Shown: positions 9,188-16,184 of the stretch, piece after piece
Layout of the letters: every line of letters begins with the position of its first letter
Position numbering within the stretch: position 1 is the stretch's first letter
DNA from: Bacillota bacterium
GTDB taxonomy: Bacteria > Bacillota > Clostridia > Acetivibrionales > DTU013
Direction: 5' to 3'
Length of the DNA: 29,160 nt
NCBI GenBank assembly: GCA_023409735.1
Contig: JAEYRB010000061.1
Location: 1-29,160 of the forward strand
The notes under the pieces: generated by a model
Told to the model about the DNA's origin: nothing
Seen by the model: only the letters and a program-made list of their open reading frames with translations
Databases searched by the model: none
Position numbers and translations under genes: made by a program

Positions 9188-10374
9188 TTTGCTGCTCCAT
9201 TTGTGGGTTTTTCAATGAGTTTGGTTTCAGAAGTATGTATCTGCTCAACAGATGACTCGGATGAAGATGTATCTTCAGAAGCTTTTGAGCTGCTGCTTGT
9301 GTTCTTTTTTGTAAAGTCGCTCATATACCTTGAACCACCTATTATAAATATGGATAAGGCTAATAGCAGGATCATTGCACTAATAGCACCTCTGTCTGCC
9401 AATACTATTGCACAAAGACCCAAAGCAGCACTGGCTGTATACATGATCACGACAGATTGTCGTTGACTTAGTCCCATGTCGATCAACCGATGGTGAAGAT
9501 GTCCTCGGTCAGCCTGCATTATTGGCTTTCCGCTGAGGAGCCTTCTTATTATTGCAAAGGATGTATCAAAAAGCGGAAGTCCAAGTATTAGAAGCGGTAT
9601 GGTTAAAGATATAGCAGCATATGACTTCAATGTACCCTGTATTGATATTACGCCCAGTGTAAAGCCCAGGAAGGCTGACCCTGTTTCGCCCATAAATATC
9701 TTTGCCGGATTGAAGTTAAAAGGCAGGAAGCCAAGTGTTGAGCCTGCTAAGGCGGCAGTTATGACTGCTGTATATACAAGAAGCTCTGCAGGCATATCAT
9801 ATCGCAGCAGAGAAACTATAAACAATGAAAGGGAAGAGATAGATGATACACCTGCTGCTAACCCATCAAGCCCATCTATAAGATTCACTGCATTTGTTAT
9901 ACCTACTATCCAGATTATAGTGAGGGGATAGGAGATATATGGGCTAAGTATTATATAAGGGTTGCTGCCAAATGGGTTTGTTATCATTTCGATTCTAGTG
10001 CCTGATATAAAAACTACAGAAATTGCGGCAACCAGCTGTAATAATAATTTTAGCTTAGCTTTTAATGTGAAAACATCATCTAAAACACCCTCAACCATTA
10101 TCAGAAAAATTCCAACCAATAAACCGAGAATCTCTCTTCCCGGCTTGACAAGATTAGAGGTCGTGATAAGGTCAAATGCCAACGCTACTATAAAGCCGGT
10201 AATGATTGCGGCTCCGCCCATAAGCGCTATAGGCTTGTTATGCATCCTTCTATCATCCTTTGGCACATCAACAGCGCCGATCTTAAAAGCTAAATTCCTT
10301 ACGATCGGTGTTGCTGAAAAGGCCACGATGAATGCGAGTACAAATGTAATAAGATACTCGTATATGTTTGACAA
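9184..10374 (-). CDS. tagO: Undecaprenyl-phosphate GlcNAc-1-phosphate transferase (TagO/WecA family)
   Basis: 396 residues and polytopic (about ten to eleven hydrophobic segments). It transfers GlcNAc-1-phosphate from UDP-GlcNAc to undecaprenyl phosphate at the inner face of the membrane, the first step of teichoic acid-like or other wall glycan synthesis. Family landmarks are present: DVPKDDRRMHNKPIALMGG near residues 36-54, NAVNLIDGLDGLAAG with the conserved aspartates, FNFNPAKIFMGETGSAFLGF, and the cytoplasmic DRGHLHHRLIDMG loop (HHR-type motif). The start is TTG at 10374, preceded by GAGAAGGTG with 8 nt spacing; no in-frame ATG competes. The C-terminal about 40 residues are Ser/Thr/Glu-rich and probably disordered. 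It lies between comEB and wecB and overlaps the latter by 4 bases. The exact glycan cannot be told from this window. Confidence 0.93.
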   Translation of the reverse strand: MSNIYEYLITFVLAFIVAFSATPIVRNLAFKIGAVDVPKDDRRMHNKPIALMGGAAIITGFIVALAFDLITTSNLVKPGREILGLLVGIFLIMVEGVLDDVFTLKAKLKLLLQLVAAISVVFISGTRIEMITNPFGSNPYIILSPYISYPLTIIWIVGITNAVNLIDGLDGLAAGVSSISSLSLFIVSLLRYDMPAELLVYTAVITAALAGSTLGFLPFNFNPAKIFMGETGSAFLGFTLGVISIQGTLKSYAAISLTIPLLILGLPLFDTSFAIIRRLLSGKPIMQADRGHLHHRLIDMGLSQRQSVVIMYTASAALGLCAIVLADRGAISAMILLLALSIFIIGGSRYMSDFTKKNTSSSSKASEDTSSSESSVEQIHTSETKLIEKPTNGAAK

Positions 10375-10400
10375 TGTTATTGCACCTTCTCAATATTACT

Positions 10401-10847
10401 TCATTCTTTTTCATACTTAATCACTCGTATGCCGGCTTCCTTAAGCAGCTCCATTGAAAGCTCATCGGGATAATCGCCTGAGAATACGATTTTTTTTATG
10501 CCTGCATTTATGGCCATCTTAGCACATAATACACATGGCTGGTTCGTTACATAAAGCGTTCCGTCCTTTACGCTGGTCCCTGAATAAGCAGCTTGCACCA
10601 AGGCATTCTGCTCTGCGTGGATACCTCTGCATAACTCATGCCGCTGTCCGGAGGGTATATTCATCTGTTGTCTGATGCAGCCCAGTTCAGTACAATGCTT
10701 ACAGCCCATAGGTGCACCGTTGTAGCCTGTTGCCAGGATACGTTTGTCCTTAACTATAAGTGCTCCCACTTGACGTCTTATGCAGGTCGACCTTGTTTTT
10801 ATAAGCTCGACTATTTCCATAAAATACTCGTCCCATGAAGGTCTCAT
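10401..10847 (-). CDS. comEB: Deoxycytidylate (dCMP) deaminase, ComEB type
   Basis: 148 residues from ATG 10847. This enzyme converts dCMP to dUMP, feeding thymidylate synthesis. The zinc site is complete: H77-A-E79 in CRGIHAEQNALVQAA and PCVLC with C105 and C108. The family start MRPSWDEYFMEIVELIKTRSTC fits this ATG. The open frame continues 42 codons further upstream, but that extension (MTMDISFLGLV and so on) would overlap upp and is not conserved-looking. The ribosome binding region is an uninterrupted run of seven G residues (minus strand, 10857-10863) ending 9 nt before the start. It follows upp by 61 bases and precedes tagO by 26, so it probably sits in one operon with both. Together with upp it forms a pyrimidine salvage pair. 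Confidence 0.95.
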   Translation of the reverse strand: MRPSWDEYFMEIVELIKTRSTCIRRQVGALIVKDKRILATGYNGAPMGCKHCTELGCIRQQMNIPSGQRHELCRGIHAEQNALVQAAYSGTSVKDGTLYVTNQPCVLCAKMAINAGIKKIVFSGDYPDELSMELLKEAGIRVIKYEKE

Positions 10848-10908
10848 TTTATACTTCCCCCCCAAAGCGGATAGTTCGACACACTGTTTTATTTGACTGG
10901 ATCTATTT

Positions 10909-11538
10909 CTATTTTGTTCCGAATAATCTGTCACCTGCATCACCAAGCCCAGGAACGATATATCCATGGTCATTAAGCTTTTCGTCTACAGAAGCACAGT
11001 ATATTGCAACATCGGGATGGTCTTTTCTTATTCTTGCAATGCCTTCCTTTGCAGCTATCAGGCACATAAGCTTAATGCTGGCTATTCCTCTTTCCTTAAG
11101 GAAGGTGATTGCTGCGGATGCAGAGCCGCCTGTAGCAAGCATTGGATCAAGTACAACTATCTCACGTTCAGCTGCATCCTCAGGAAGCTTACAGTAATAC
11201 TCAACCGGTTCAAGTGTAACCGGATCACGATATAGTCCAATATGTCCGACCTTTGCCATTGGCAGGAGGCTAAGCATACCGTCTACCATACCGAGGCCTG
11301 CTCTGAGTATCGGTACTATACCAAGCTTTTTTCCAGACAGAACTTTCGTTTTTGCTACTGCTACAGGTGTTTCTATTTCAACTTCTTTTAACGGCATTTC
11401 TCTTGTTACTTCATATCCCATCAGCATTGCTATTTCGGATACAAGCTCACGGAATTCCTTTGTGGTTGTGTTCTTGTCTCTTAACAATGAAACCTTGTGC
11501 TGTATCAGAGGATGATCAAAAATAAAAACGTTTTCCAC
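10909..11538 (-). CDS. upp: Uracil phosphoribosyltransferase
   Basis: 209 residues from a GTG at 11538, the normal length for the family. It makes UMP from uracil and PRPP. An ATG 15 bases further upstream (11553) is in frame, but the strong GGAGGT ribosome binding site lies inside that extension, 7 nt before the GTG, so MENVFIFDHPLIQHK is the real N-terminus. Motifs are RDKNTTTKEFRELVSEIA, the uracil-site-adjacent VPILRAGLGMVDGML, and the PRPP loop LDPMLATGGSA. The C-terminal YIVPGLGDAGDRLFGTK is the usual end of the protein and contacts uracil. It lies 18 bases after rpiB and 61 bases before comEB on the same strand. Confidence 0.97.
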   Translation of the reverse strand: MENVFIFDHPLIQHKVSLLRDKNTTTKEFRELVSEIAMLMGYEVTREMPLKEVEIETPVAVAKTKVLSGKKLGIVPILRAGLGMVDGMLSLLPMAKVGHIGLYRDPVTLEPVEYYCKLPEDAAEREIVVLDPMLATGGSASAAITFLKERGIASIKLMCLIAAKEGIARIRKDHPDVAIYCASVDEKLNDHGYIVPGLGDAGDRLFGTK

Positions 11539-11556
11539 AATAAATACCTCCATAAA

Positions 11557-12012
11557 TTATTTTTTTATAGAATATTTTTCTTCAATTGTGTTAAATTTAT
11601 TAACCCGCCTTGCGTGGCGTCCACCTTCAAACTCGGTATTCAGCCATGTATCAACTATTTCTAACGCAAGGCCTGTTCCTAAAACTCTTGCTCCAAGGGC
11701 AAGTACGTTTGCATCGTTATGCTGCCGGCTCATTTTTGCCATATAGCAATTAGTACATAATGCTGCCCTTGTTCCGGGAACCTTGTTGGCTGATATTGAA
11801 ATTCCTATTCCTGTGCCGCAGATTATTATACCTTTGTCATGAGTACCCTTTTGAATCGCTTCCGCAACGAGCACACCATAATCGTTATAATCAACAGATG
11901 TAACACTATCACATGTTCCTAGATCTTCATAAGGTAAATCTCTTTCCTTTAAATAATCTATAATAGCGCACTTTAATTCAAATCCTGCGTGATCACTTGC
12001 AATTGCTATCAT
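11557..12012 (-). CDS. rpiB: Ribose-5-phosphate isomerase B
   Basis: 151 residues, full length for the RpiB/LacAB family. It interconverts ribulose-5-phosphate and ribose-5-phosphate in the pentose phosphate pathway. Visible motifs are MIAIASDHAGFELK at the N-terminus, VDYNDYG, the active-site cysteine loop IICGTGIGISISANKVPGTRAALC (Cys about 66) and the late GGRHARRVNKF phosphate-binding arginines. The start has GGAGGT about 6 nt upstream. It follows the LMW phosphatase by 57 bases and precedes upp by 18, the same neighbourhood seen in Bacillus and many clostridia (ywlE-ywlF). A LacA/LacB role is unlikely in this setting. Confidence 0.96.
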   Translation of the reverse strand: MIAIASDHAGFELKCAIIDYLKERDLPYEDLGTCDSVTSVDYNDYGVLVAEAIQKGTHDKGIIICGTGIGISISANKVPGTRAALCTNCYMAKMSRQHNDANVLALGARVLGTGLALEIVDTWLNTEFEGGRHARRVNKFNTIEEKYSIKK

Positions 12013-12069
12013 TGTTTCTACCTCCGATTATTTATTTTATATTATTGAAAGTATAAAGTCAAAGATATG

Positions 12070-12675
12070 TCAATTATTTTCTAGCTTTTTGATAATGTTT
12101 TCGACACAATATGCTATCTCCTTTGCGCAATGTTTATATGTTTCCAGACAATAGCCATATGGGTCGCTTATATCGGTTGAAACATTGCTATTGACAGGAT
12201 CAACGCCTCCCGCGTTTCGAATAATGTTATCATCTGTATCCTTAAGGATGTTACTTCCATTGCTGCAGATATTGCTGTAGATATCAGTGTGTTCACTGCG
12301 CTTTTTGTCATCCGTATTAGGGGACTTTTCATATGCGAATTCTTTTAATGTGTATATTTTACAAGCATACTCAGGAAACAAGGAAAGTATAAAATGCTTG
12401 TGACCGCGGCCCATAGTGAGCACGAGAAAGGAATCCTCAATATCTGCTGTATTTATCGTATGTGCACGATGACCTTCAATATTTATTCCGTATAGCTCCT
12501 TTAAAGCGGCTGCGGCATTAATGCTTGCGGGGTCACCTTTGTAAGCGTTTAAGCCTGCCGATGCTGCTTCATAATCAAAGGAGGGACCTTTACTCATAGC
12601 AATATTGTTAAAAAGTGCTGTTGCCATTGGACTTCTGCAGGTATTCCCGCTGCATACAAACAAAACCTTCTTCAT
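12070..12675 (-). CDS. Low-molecular-weight protein tyrosine/arginine phosphatase (YwlE-like) with insert
   Basis: 201 residues against about 150 for family members. The phosphate-binding loop C8-SGNTC-R14-S is intact at the N-terminus and the general-acid motif is D171-P172 in DISDPYGYCLETY. The family acts on phosphotyrosine or, for the YwlE branch next to rpiB, on phosphoarginine; substrate choice here is inference from context. The extra length is a polar, Asn/Ser/Asp-rich insert at residues about 116-168, just before the DP loop. The start ATG has AAGGAG about 6 nt upstream and lies 9 bases after the sua5 stop, so the two are co-transcribed. Codon use in the insert does not look frameshifted. 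Confidence 0.9.
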   Translation of the reverse strand: MKKVLFVCSGNTCRSPMATALFNNIAMSKGPSFDYEAASAGLNAYKGDPASINAAAALKELYGINIEGHRAHTINTADIEDSFLVLTMGRGHKHFILSLFPEYACKIYTLKEFAYEKSPNTDDKKRSEHTDIYSNICSNGSNILKDTDDNIIRNAGGVDPVNSNVSTDISDPYGYCLETYKHCAKEIAYCVENIIKKLENN

Positions 12676-12684
12676 GAAAACTCC

Positions 12685-13752
12685 TTACAACTTAATTATA
12701 TTGCCTCCTGAAGCCTTTGCCATTCGATTAACTACTGCCATTCCAATACCTGAGTTATCAGGTGCTTCAGCAAGTATCAAATCCACATCGGAAGCATCAA
12801 AATCCCTTAAGCATTTGAAAAGGTTAGCGGCCAGACTTTCAGGTGCTTTTCTTGTTCCCAGGCAGAGAACTTTGCAATGCTCAAATAGATCCTTTCTATA
12901 CTCTCCTGCTGTCTCTTCAGTTATCAAAACACCTACGGACATGCCGTCACCAAGGGCCTTATCGGCATGCTTAATTATTTCCTTTGCTGCAAGGGAGGCT
13001 TGACCCTGAAAAAGGATAAATGGAGCTCTGGGAGCATAATGACGGTACTTCATACCAGGAGAACGAGGTGGAGTAGAACTGTTTGTTCCGGTAAGAGCGG
13101 TATCTGTACTCACTTTGCCCAAAAGGTCTGCCAATTGTTCACGTGTAATTCCACCCGGGCGAAGAATTATGGGAGGGTCAACGGTAACGTCAAGCACTGT
13201 TGACTCAAGCCCAACCTGTGCGCTGCCTCCATCTATTATAACATCTACCTTGCCGGATAAATCCTCTATAACGTGCTTTGCCAAAGTAGGGCTTGGACGG
13301 CCGGAGCTGTTTGCGCTGGGAGCGGCAATGGGAAATCCGGATTTTCTTATGAGCGCCTGAGCAATAGGATGAGAAGGCATTCTGATGGCAATGGTATCAA
13401 GTCCTGCCGTTATTTTTAGTGGAATCTTATCTGATTTTGGCATTACCATGGTAAGGGGACCTGGCCAGAAAGCACGCATAAGCTTTTCTGCTGAAGCGGG
13501 CACTGATCTCACTAAACCTTCCAGGTCTTCAGGCTTAGCGATATGCACTATCAATGGATTGTCAGATGGCCTTCCTTTAGCCTTGTAGATATTTTCCAGG
13601 GCATTTACATCAAAGGTGTTGGCACCTAAACCATATACAGTTTCGGTTGGAAATGCAACCAAGCCGCCGCGTCTTATAATTTCGGCTGCGTGATCTAGCT
13701 GCTTGTCCCAGTCGGGAATGTTTTGATCTATCTTAATTATTTCTGTCTTCAA
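12685..13752 (-). CDS. L-threonylcarbamoyladenylate synthase, long Sua5 form
   Basis: 355 residues. It makes threonylcarbamoyl-AMP from threonine, bicarbonate and ATP, the first step of the universal t6A37 tRNA modification. The YrdC catalytic domain spans about residues 15-205 with the signature GGLVAFPTETVYGLGAN, KGRPSDNPLIVHI and SANSSGRPSPT. The C-terminal Sua5 domain begins with the linker SPGMKYRHYAPRAP (about 229-242) and runs to the end, making this the two-domain Sua5/YwlC type rather than the short TsaC type. The start is TTG at 13752 with GAGGGAGA about 10 nt upstream; no in-frame ATG fits better. It follows the ZIP transporter gene after 87 bases that can form a nested RNA structure. 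Confidence 0.95.
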   Translation of the reverse strand: MKTEIIKIDQNIPDWDKQLDHAAEIIRRGGLVAFPTETVYGLGANTFDVNALENIYKAKGRPSDNPLIVHIAKPEDLEGLVRSVPASAEKLMRAFWPGPLTMVMPKSDKIPLKITAGLDTIAIRMPSHPIAQALIRKSGFPIAAPSANSSGRPSPTLAKHVIEDLSGKVDVIIDGGSAQVGLESTVLDVTVDPPIILRPGGITREQLADLLGKVSTDTALTGTNSSTPPRSPGMKYRHYAPRAPFILFQGQASLAAKEIIKHADKALGDGMSVGVLITEETAGEYRKDLFEHCKVLCLGTRKAPESLAANLFKCLRDFDASDVDLILAEAPDNSGIGMAVVNRMAKASGGNIIKL

Positions 13753-13785
13753 AATCAGGTTATCTCCCTCTACGTTAGTATTACC

Positions 13786-13840
13786 ACAGAGGATAATACA
13801 TTTCGCAGCGCTTCGATATGAAGCTGTTTGTGTCCTCTGT
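13786..13840 (-). promoter_or_regulatory. Nested RNA stem structure between ZIP gene and sua5
   Basis: On the minus-strand transcript an 8-bp outer stem (ACAGAGGA, + positions 13833-13840, with TCCTCTGT, 13786-13793) encloses a second hairpin CAGCTTC-loop-GAAG..CTG of about 7 bp (13806-13826). The outer 5' arm touches the ZIP stop codon. There is no U-run, so this is not a standard terminator. It may be an attenuator or a processing site; that part is inference. Confidence 0.4.
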
Positions 13841-14613
13841 CAGTTATATAATGATACTATTATACCACATAATATGCCCAATATATTTCCTATTGAGGAT
13901 AACCTGCCAAGATATAATTTTTTTGATTCCGGAACAAGCTCGCCATAAACGATATAGAGCATTGCTCCACCGGCAAAGCCGAGACAGGAGGATGTAAGAA
14001 GGTTTGAAATCTCACCGAGCATTGCACCAAGTAGTGCCCCAAGTCCCATGGGAACACCTGAAAGGATTGTTAATGTAAAGGCTTTCATTTTGGAGAACCC
14101 TCCGGCACGCATAGGGACTGCCATTGCGATTCCTTCGGGTATATCATGTATTACTATCGCTGCAGTTATAGTGAAGCCAAGGCTCATTGAAGCTTCAAAG
14201 CCTGAACCCACAGCAAAGCCTTCGGGAAGGTTATGCAGAGCTATAGCTATGGACATCAGGACCCCGGCCTTAAGTAGGCCTGAACCCGAACTCTTTTTAA
14301 CCATATCTGTTTTTTTTAGCAGACTTTCTATGACGACAACAATAATTATCCCTGCCAGTACCCCGGCAAGAGTACAAAATGTGCCGCCAAGTTCGAAGGC
14401 TTCCGGCAGAAGCTCAAAGCAGACGACAGATGTCATAAGCCCTGCAGAGAATTCTAGAATCGTGCTCATAGCACGGTTGCTTGTATTCTTTATAAAGAAA
14501 GCGGAGGCACCGCCTATGCCTGTACCTAATAGACCGGAAAAAAGCCCGAAAATCGTTATTTTTATCAAATGCTCCACTATTGTATCCTCCGAATAGAATA
14601 AGATTTTGTCCAT
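13840..14613 (-). CDS. ZIP family divalent metal transporter
   Basis: 257 residues with about eight hydrophobic segments. ZIP proteins move zinc, iron or manganese into the cytoplasm. The two signature metal-site helices are complete: H127-NLPEG in segment 4 and H156-DIPEG in segment 5. A short loop with KKTDMVKKSSGSG (about 100-112) is the expected variable region and lacks a histidine cluster. The ATG at 14613 has AAGGATG about 6 nt upstream. The start region is enclosed by a long inverted repeat, described separately. It sits between prfA and sua5, where prmC is found in many Firmicutes. Which metal it carries cannot be read from the sequence, and no Zur- or Fur-type box was recognised. 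Confidence 0.92.
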   Translation of the reverse strand: MDKILFYSEDTIVEHLIKITIFGLFSGLLGTGIGGASAFFIKNTSNRAMSTILEFSAGLMTSVVCFELLPEAFELGGTFCTLAGVLAGIIIVVVIESLLKKTDMVKKSSGSGLLKAGVLMSIAIALHNLPEGFAVGSGFEASMSLGFTITAAIVIHDIPEGIAMAVPMRAGGFSKMKAFTLTILSGVPMGLGALLGAMLGEISNLLTSSCLGFAGGAMLYIVYGELVPESKKLYLGRLSSIGNILGILCGIIVSLYN

Positions 14614-14643
14614 GAGACATCCTTATATAATTCTATTCGAAGG
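14586..14643 (-). promoter_or_regulatory. 14-bp stem enclosing the ZIP ribosome binding site and start codon
   Basis: The minus-strand mRNA has CCTTCGAATAGAAT (+ 14630-14643) and ATTCTATTCGGAGG (+ 14586-14599), which pair along 14 positions with a single U-G wobble. The 30-nt loop holds the AAGGATG ribosome binding site and the ATG of the ZIP gene; the 3' arm lies in codons 5-10. Such an arrangement could control translation or mRNA stability. The base pairing is seen directly; the role is inference. Confidence 0.5.
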
Positions 14644-14688
14644 TAAGCAGGTTTATTATTAGATAAATGATGAAAGATATGTATTTAA

Positions 14689-15768
14689 TTAATCCTCATC
14701 GTATGAAGCATTACCAAGCTTTTCAGCTTGATCTGCTGTAATCAGGGCATCAATTATCTCATCCATATCTCCGTCAAGGATCTCATCTATTTTATATAAG
14801 GTAAGGCCAATTCTGTGATCGGATACTCTGCCCTGGGGGAAGTTGTATGTGCGAATGCGCTCGCTTCTGTCTCCGGTGCCGACCTGGCTTTTTCTCGCTT
14901 GAGCAACGTCAGAGTGCTGTTGCTGCTGAGCTATCTCAAACAACTTTGAACGTAAGACCTGCATAGCCCGGTCCTTATTCTTATGCTGTGAACGCTGATC
15001 CTGACAGGTAACTACAATGCCTGTAGGCAGATGTGTTATACGTATGGCAGATTCTGTTTTATTTATATGCTGTCCGCCTGCTCCTGAAGCTCTGTAGGTA
15101 TCTATTTGCAGATCATTCGGATTTATCTCTACATCTACATCGTCGACCTCGGGAAGAACTGCGACTGTAACAGTGGAGGTGTGTATTCTTCCGCTGGATT
15201 CAGTTGATGGAACACGCTGCACTCTATGAACACCGCTTTCATATTTGAGTCTGCTATATGCGCCCTGAGCTTCTATTGAAAATACAACTTCCTTTATGCC
15301 CCCGATCTCAGTTTCGCTAATATCAACGATTTCTGACTTCCAGTGGTGGCGTTCTGAATATCTTGTATACATTCTGAAAAGATCTGATGCAAAAAGTGCA
15401 GCTTCTTCTCCGCCTGCTCCACCTCTGATTTCAACTATAACGCTGCGGTTATCGTTGGGATCCTTAGGCATGAGCAGAAGCTTCAGTTCCTTCTCTGTCT
15501 GCTCCAGCTTTGACTGCGCTTCATCATACTCCATCTGAACCAGTTCGCGGAAATCCTTTTCCAGAGAACCCTCCAGAAGCTCCTTGGCTTCGGCGATATC
15601 ATCTTTAATTTTCTTGTACTCACGATATTTATCTACAATCTCACCAAGCTCGGAGAATTCCTTCATAAGCCTGCGGTATTGGTCCTGGTCTGCAATTACA
15701 GCAGGATCGCTTAGTTTGAGATTTATTTCTTCATATCTGTTTTCAGTAACATCTAGCTTGTCGAACAT
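14689..15768 (-). CDS. prfA: Peptide chain release factor 1
   Basis: 359 residues from ATG 15768 (MFDKLDVTENRYEE), the usual RF1 N-terminus and length; a TTG 12 bases upstream lies within the GAGGTG ribosome binding site and is not a likely start. RF1 reads UAA and UAG in the ribosomal A site and triggers peptide release. The catalytic GGQ is at 231-233 (RASGAGGQHINKTES). The stop-codon recognition tripeptide is P187-S-T189 within HRVQRVPSTESSGRIHTSTVTV, matching the PxT pattern of RF1 rather than the SPF of RF2. The usual partner prmC (GGQ glutamine methyltransferase) is not next to it; the ZIP gene follows instead. Confidence 0.97.
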   Translation of the reverse strand: MFDKLDVTENRYEEINLKLSDPAVIADQDQYRRLMKEFSELGEIVDKYREYKKIKDDIAEAKELLEGSLEKDFRELVQMEYDEAQSKLEQTEKELKLLLMPKDPNDNRSVIVEIRGGAGGEEAALFASDLFRMYTRYSERHHWKSEIVDISETEIGGIKEVVFSIEAQGAYSRLKYESGVHRVQRVPSTESSGRIHTSTVTVAVLPEVDDVDVEINPNDLQIDTYRASGAGGQHINKTESAIRITHLPTGIVVTCQDQRSQHKNKDRAMQVLRSKLFEIAQQQQHSDVAQARKSQVGTGDRSERIRTYNFPQGRVSDHRIGLTLYKIDEILDGDMDEIIDALITADQAEKLGNASYDED

Positions 15769-15799
15769 ATAACACCTCAATATAAATAGTCGATTTAAT

Positions 15800-15830
15800 A
15801 TTATAACACAGATATCTGCTATTATCTACT
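15800..15830 (-). promoter_or_regulatory. Possible prfA promoter with overlapping palindrome
   Basis: A TATAAT box (minus strand, + 15800-15805) lies 32 bases before the prfA ATG. The -35 region is poor. The 10-bp palindrome CAGATATCTG (15809-15818) falls in the spacer and could be an operator. Only the -10 box is a clear match. Confidence 0.35.
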
Positions 15831-16110
15831 ACTAAACGTGACAGGAACCGGTAAACGCTTATCTGCAAATTCCGTAGACATGTTAAGCTGGCCGCTTCGT
15901 TATGTTACACTGCTCGCCCATGTATCCTAAGTATAGCAGGTGCTCACATCTAACTATGTGCCTGACAGTATGACTATGGAGTAATAAACATAAATGTCTT
16001 TCATCTTTGCAGAAAAACTATAACAGTGCTACTTTAAAATCTGTTTCTACAAATTGTACTGCCGTTTCTTACTTATACTGCAAAGCATCTCCAAGCAAAC
16101 TCCACTTAAA
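15831..16110. other. Gene-free stretch between prfA and the DUF4097 terminator
   Basis: No coding gene is supported here. One imperfect hairpin is visible at 15937-15964 (CAGG and CACAT paired with ATGTG and CCTG, with a 4-nt bulge). GC content around 15840-15970 appears higher than in neighbouring spacers, which may hint at an unrecognised RNA, but it matches no family I know. Confidence 0.3.
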
Positions 16111-16153
16111 AAATAAAAAGGAAGGTACCGCAAATCTATATGTGATACCTTCC
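16111..16153 (-). terminator. Intrinsic terminator of the DUF4097 gene
   Basis: Read on the minus strand, GGAAGGTA (+ 16146-16153) pairs perfectly with TACCTTCC (+ 16120-16127) and is followed by a T-rich run TTTTTATTT. It lies about 30 bases after the DUF4097 stop codon. Confidence 0.85.
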
Positions 16154-16184
16154 ATAGTGTATTGTATTGGGCTGCTTGAGATTA

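Noticed and set aside
9962..10420. 152-codon plus-strand frame
   Set aside because: Antisense to tagO and comEB, with biased composition typical of a shadow frame.
10848..10973. N-terminal extension of comEB
   Set aside because: The extra codons overlap the upp 3' end and pass through the G-run ribosome binding site. The family N-terminus begins at the ATG at 10847.
13115..13360. 81-codon plus-strand frame
   Set aside because: Antisense shadow of sua5, without a ribosome binding site.
14048..14596. 182-codon frame on the plus strand
   Set aside because: It is antisense to the ZIP transporter, whose HNLPEG/HDIPEG motifs leave no doubt about the coding strand. It has no ribosome binding site.
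15781..16000. 6S RNA or other known small RNA in the prfA upstream spacer
   Set aside because: The ends do not pair into a long closing helix and no central bubble pattern is visible.
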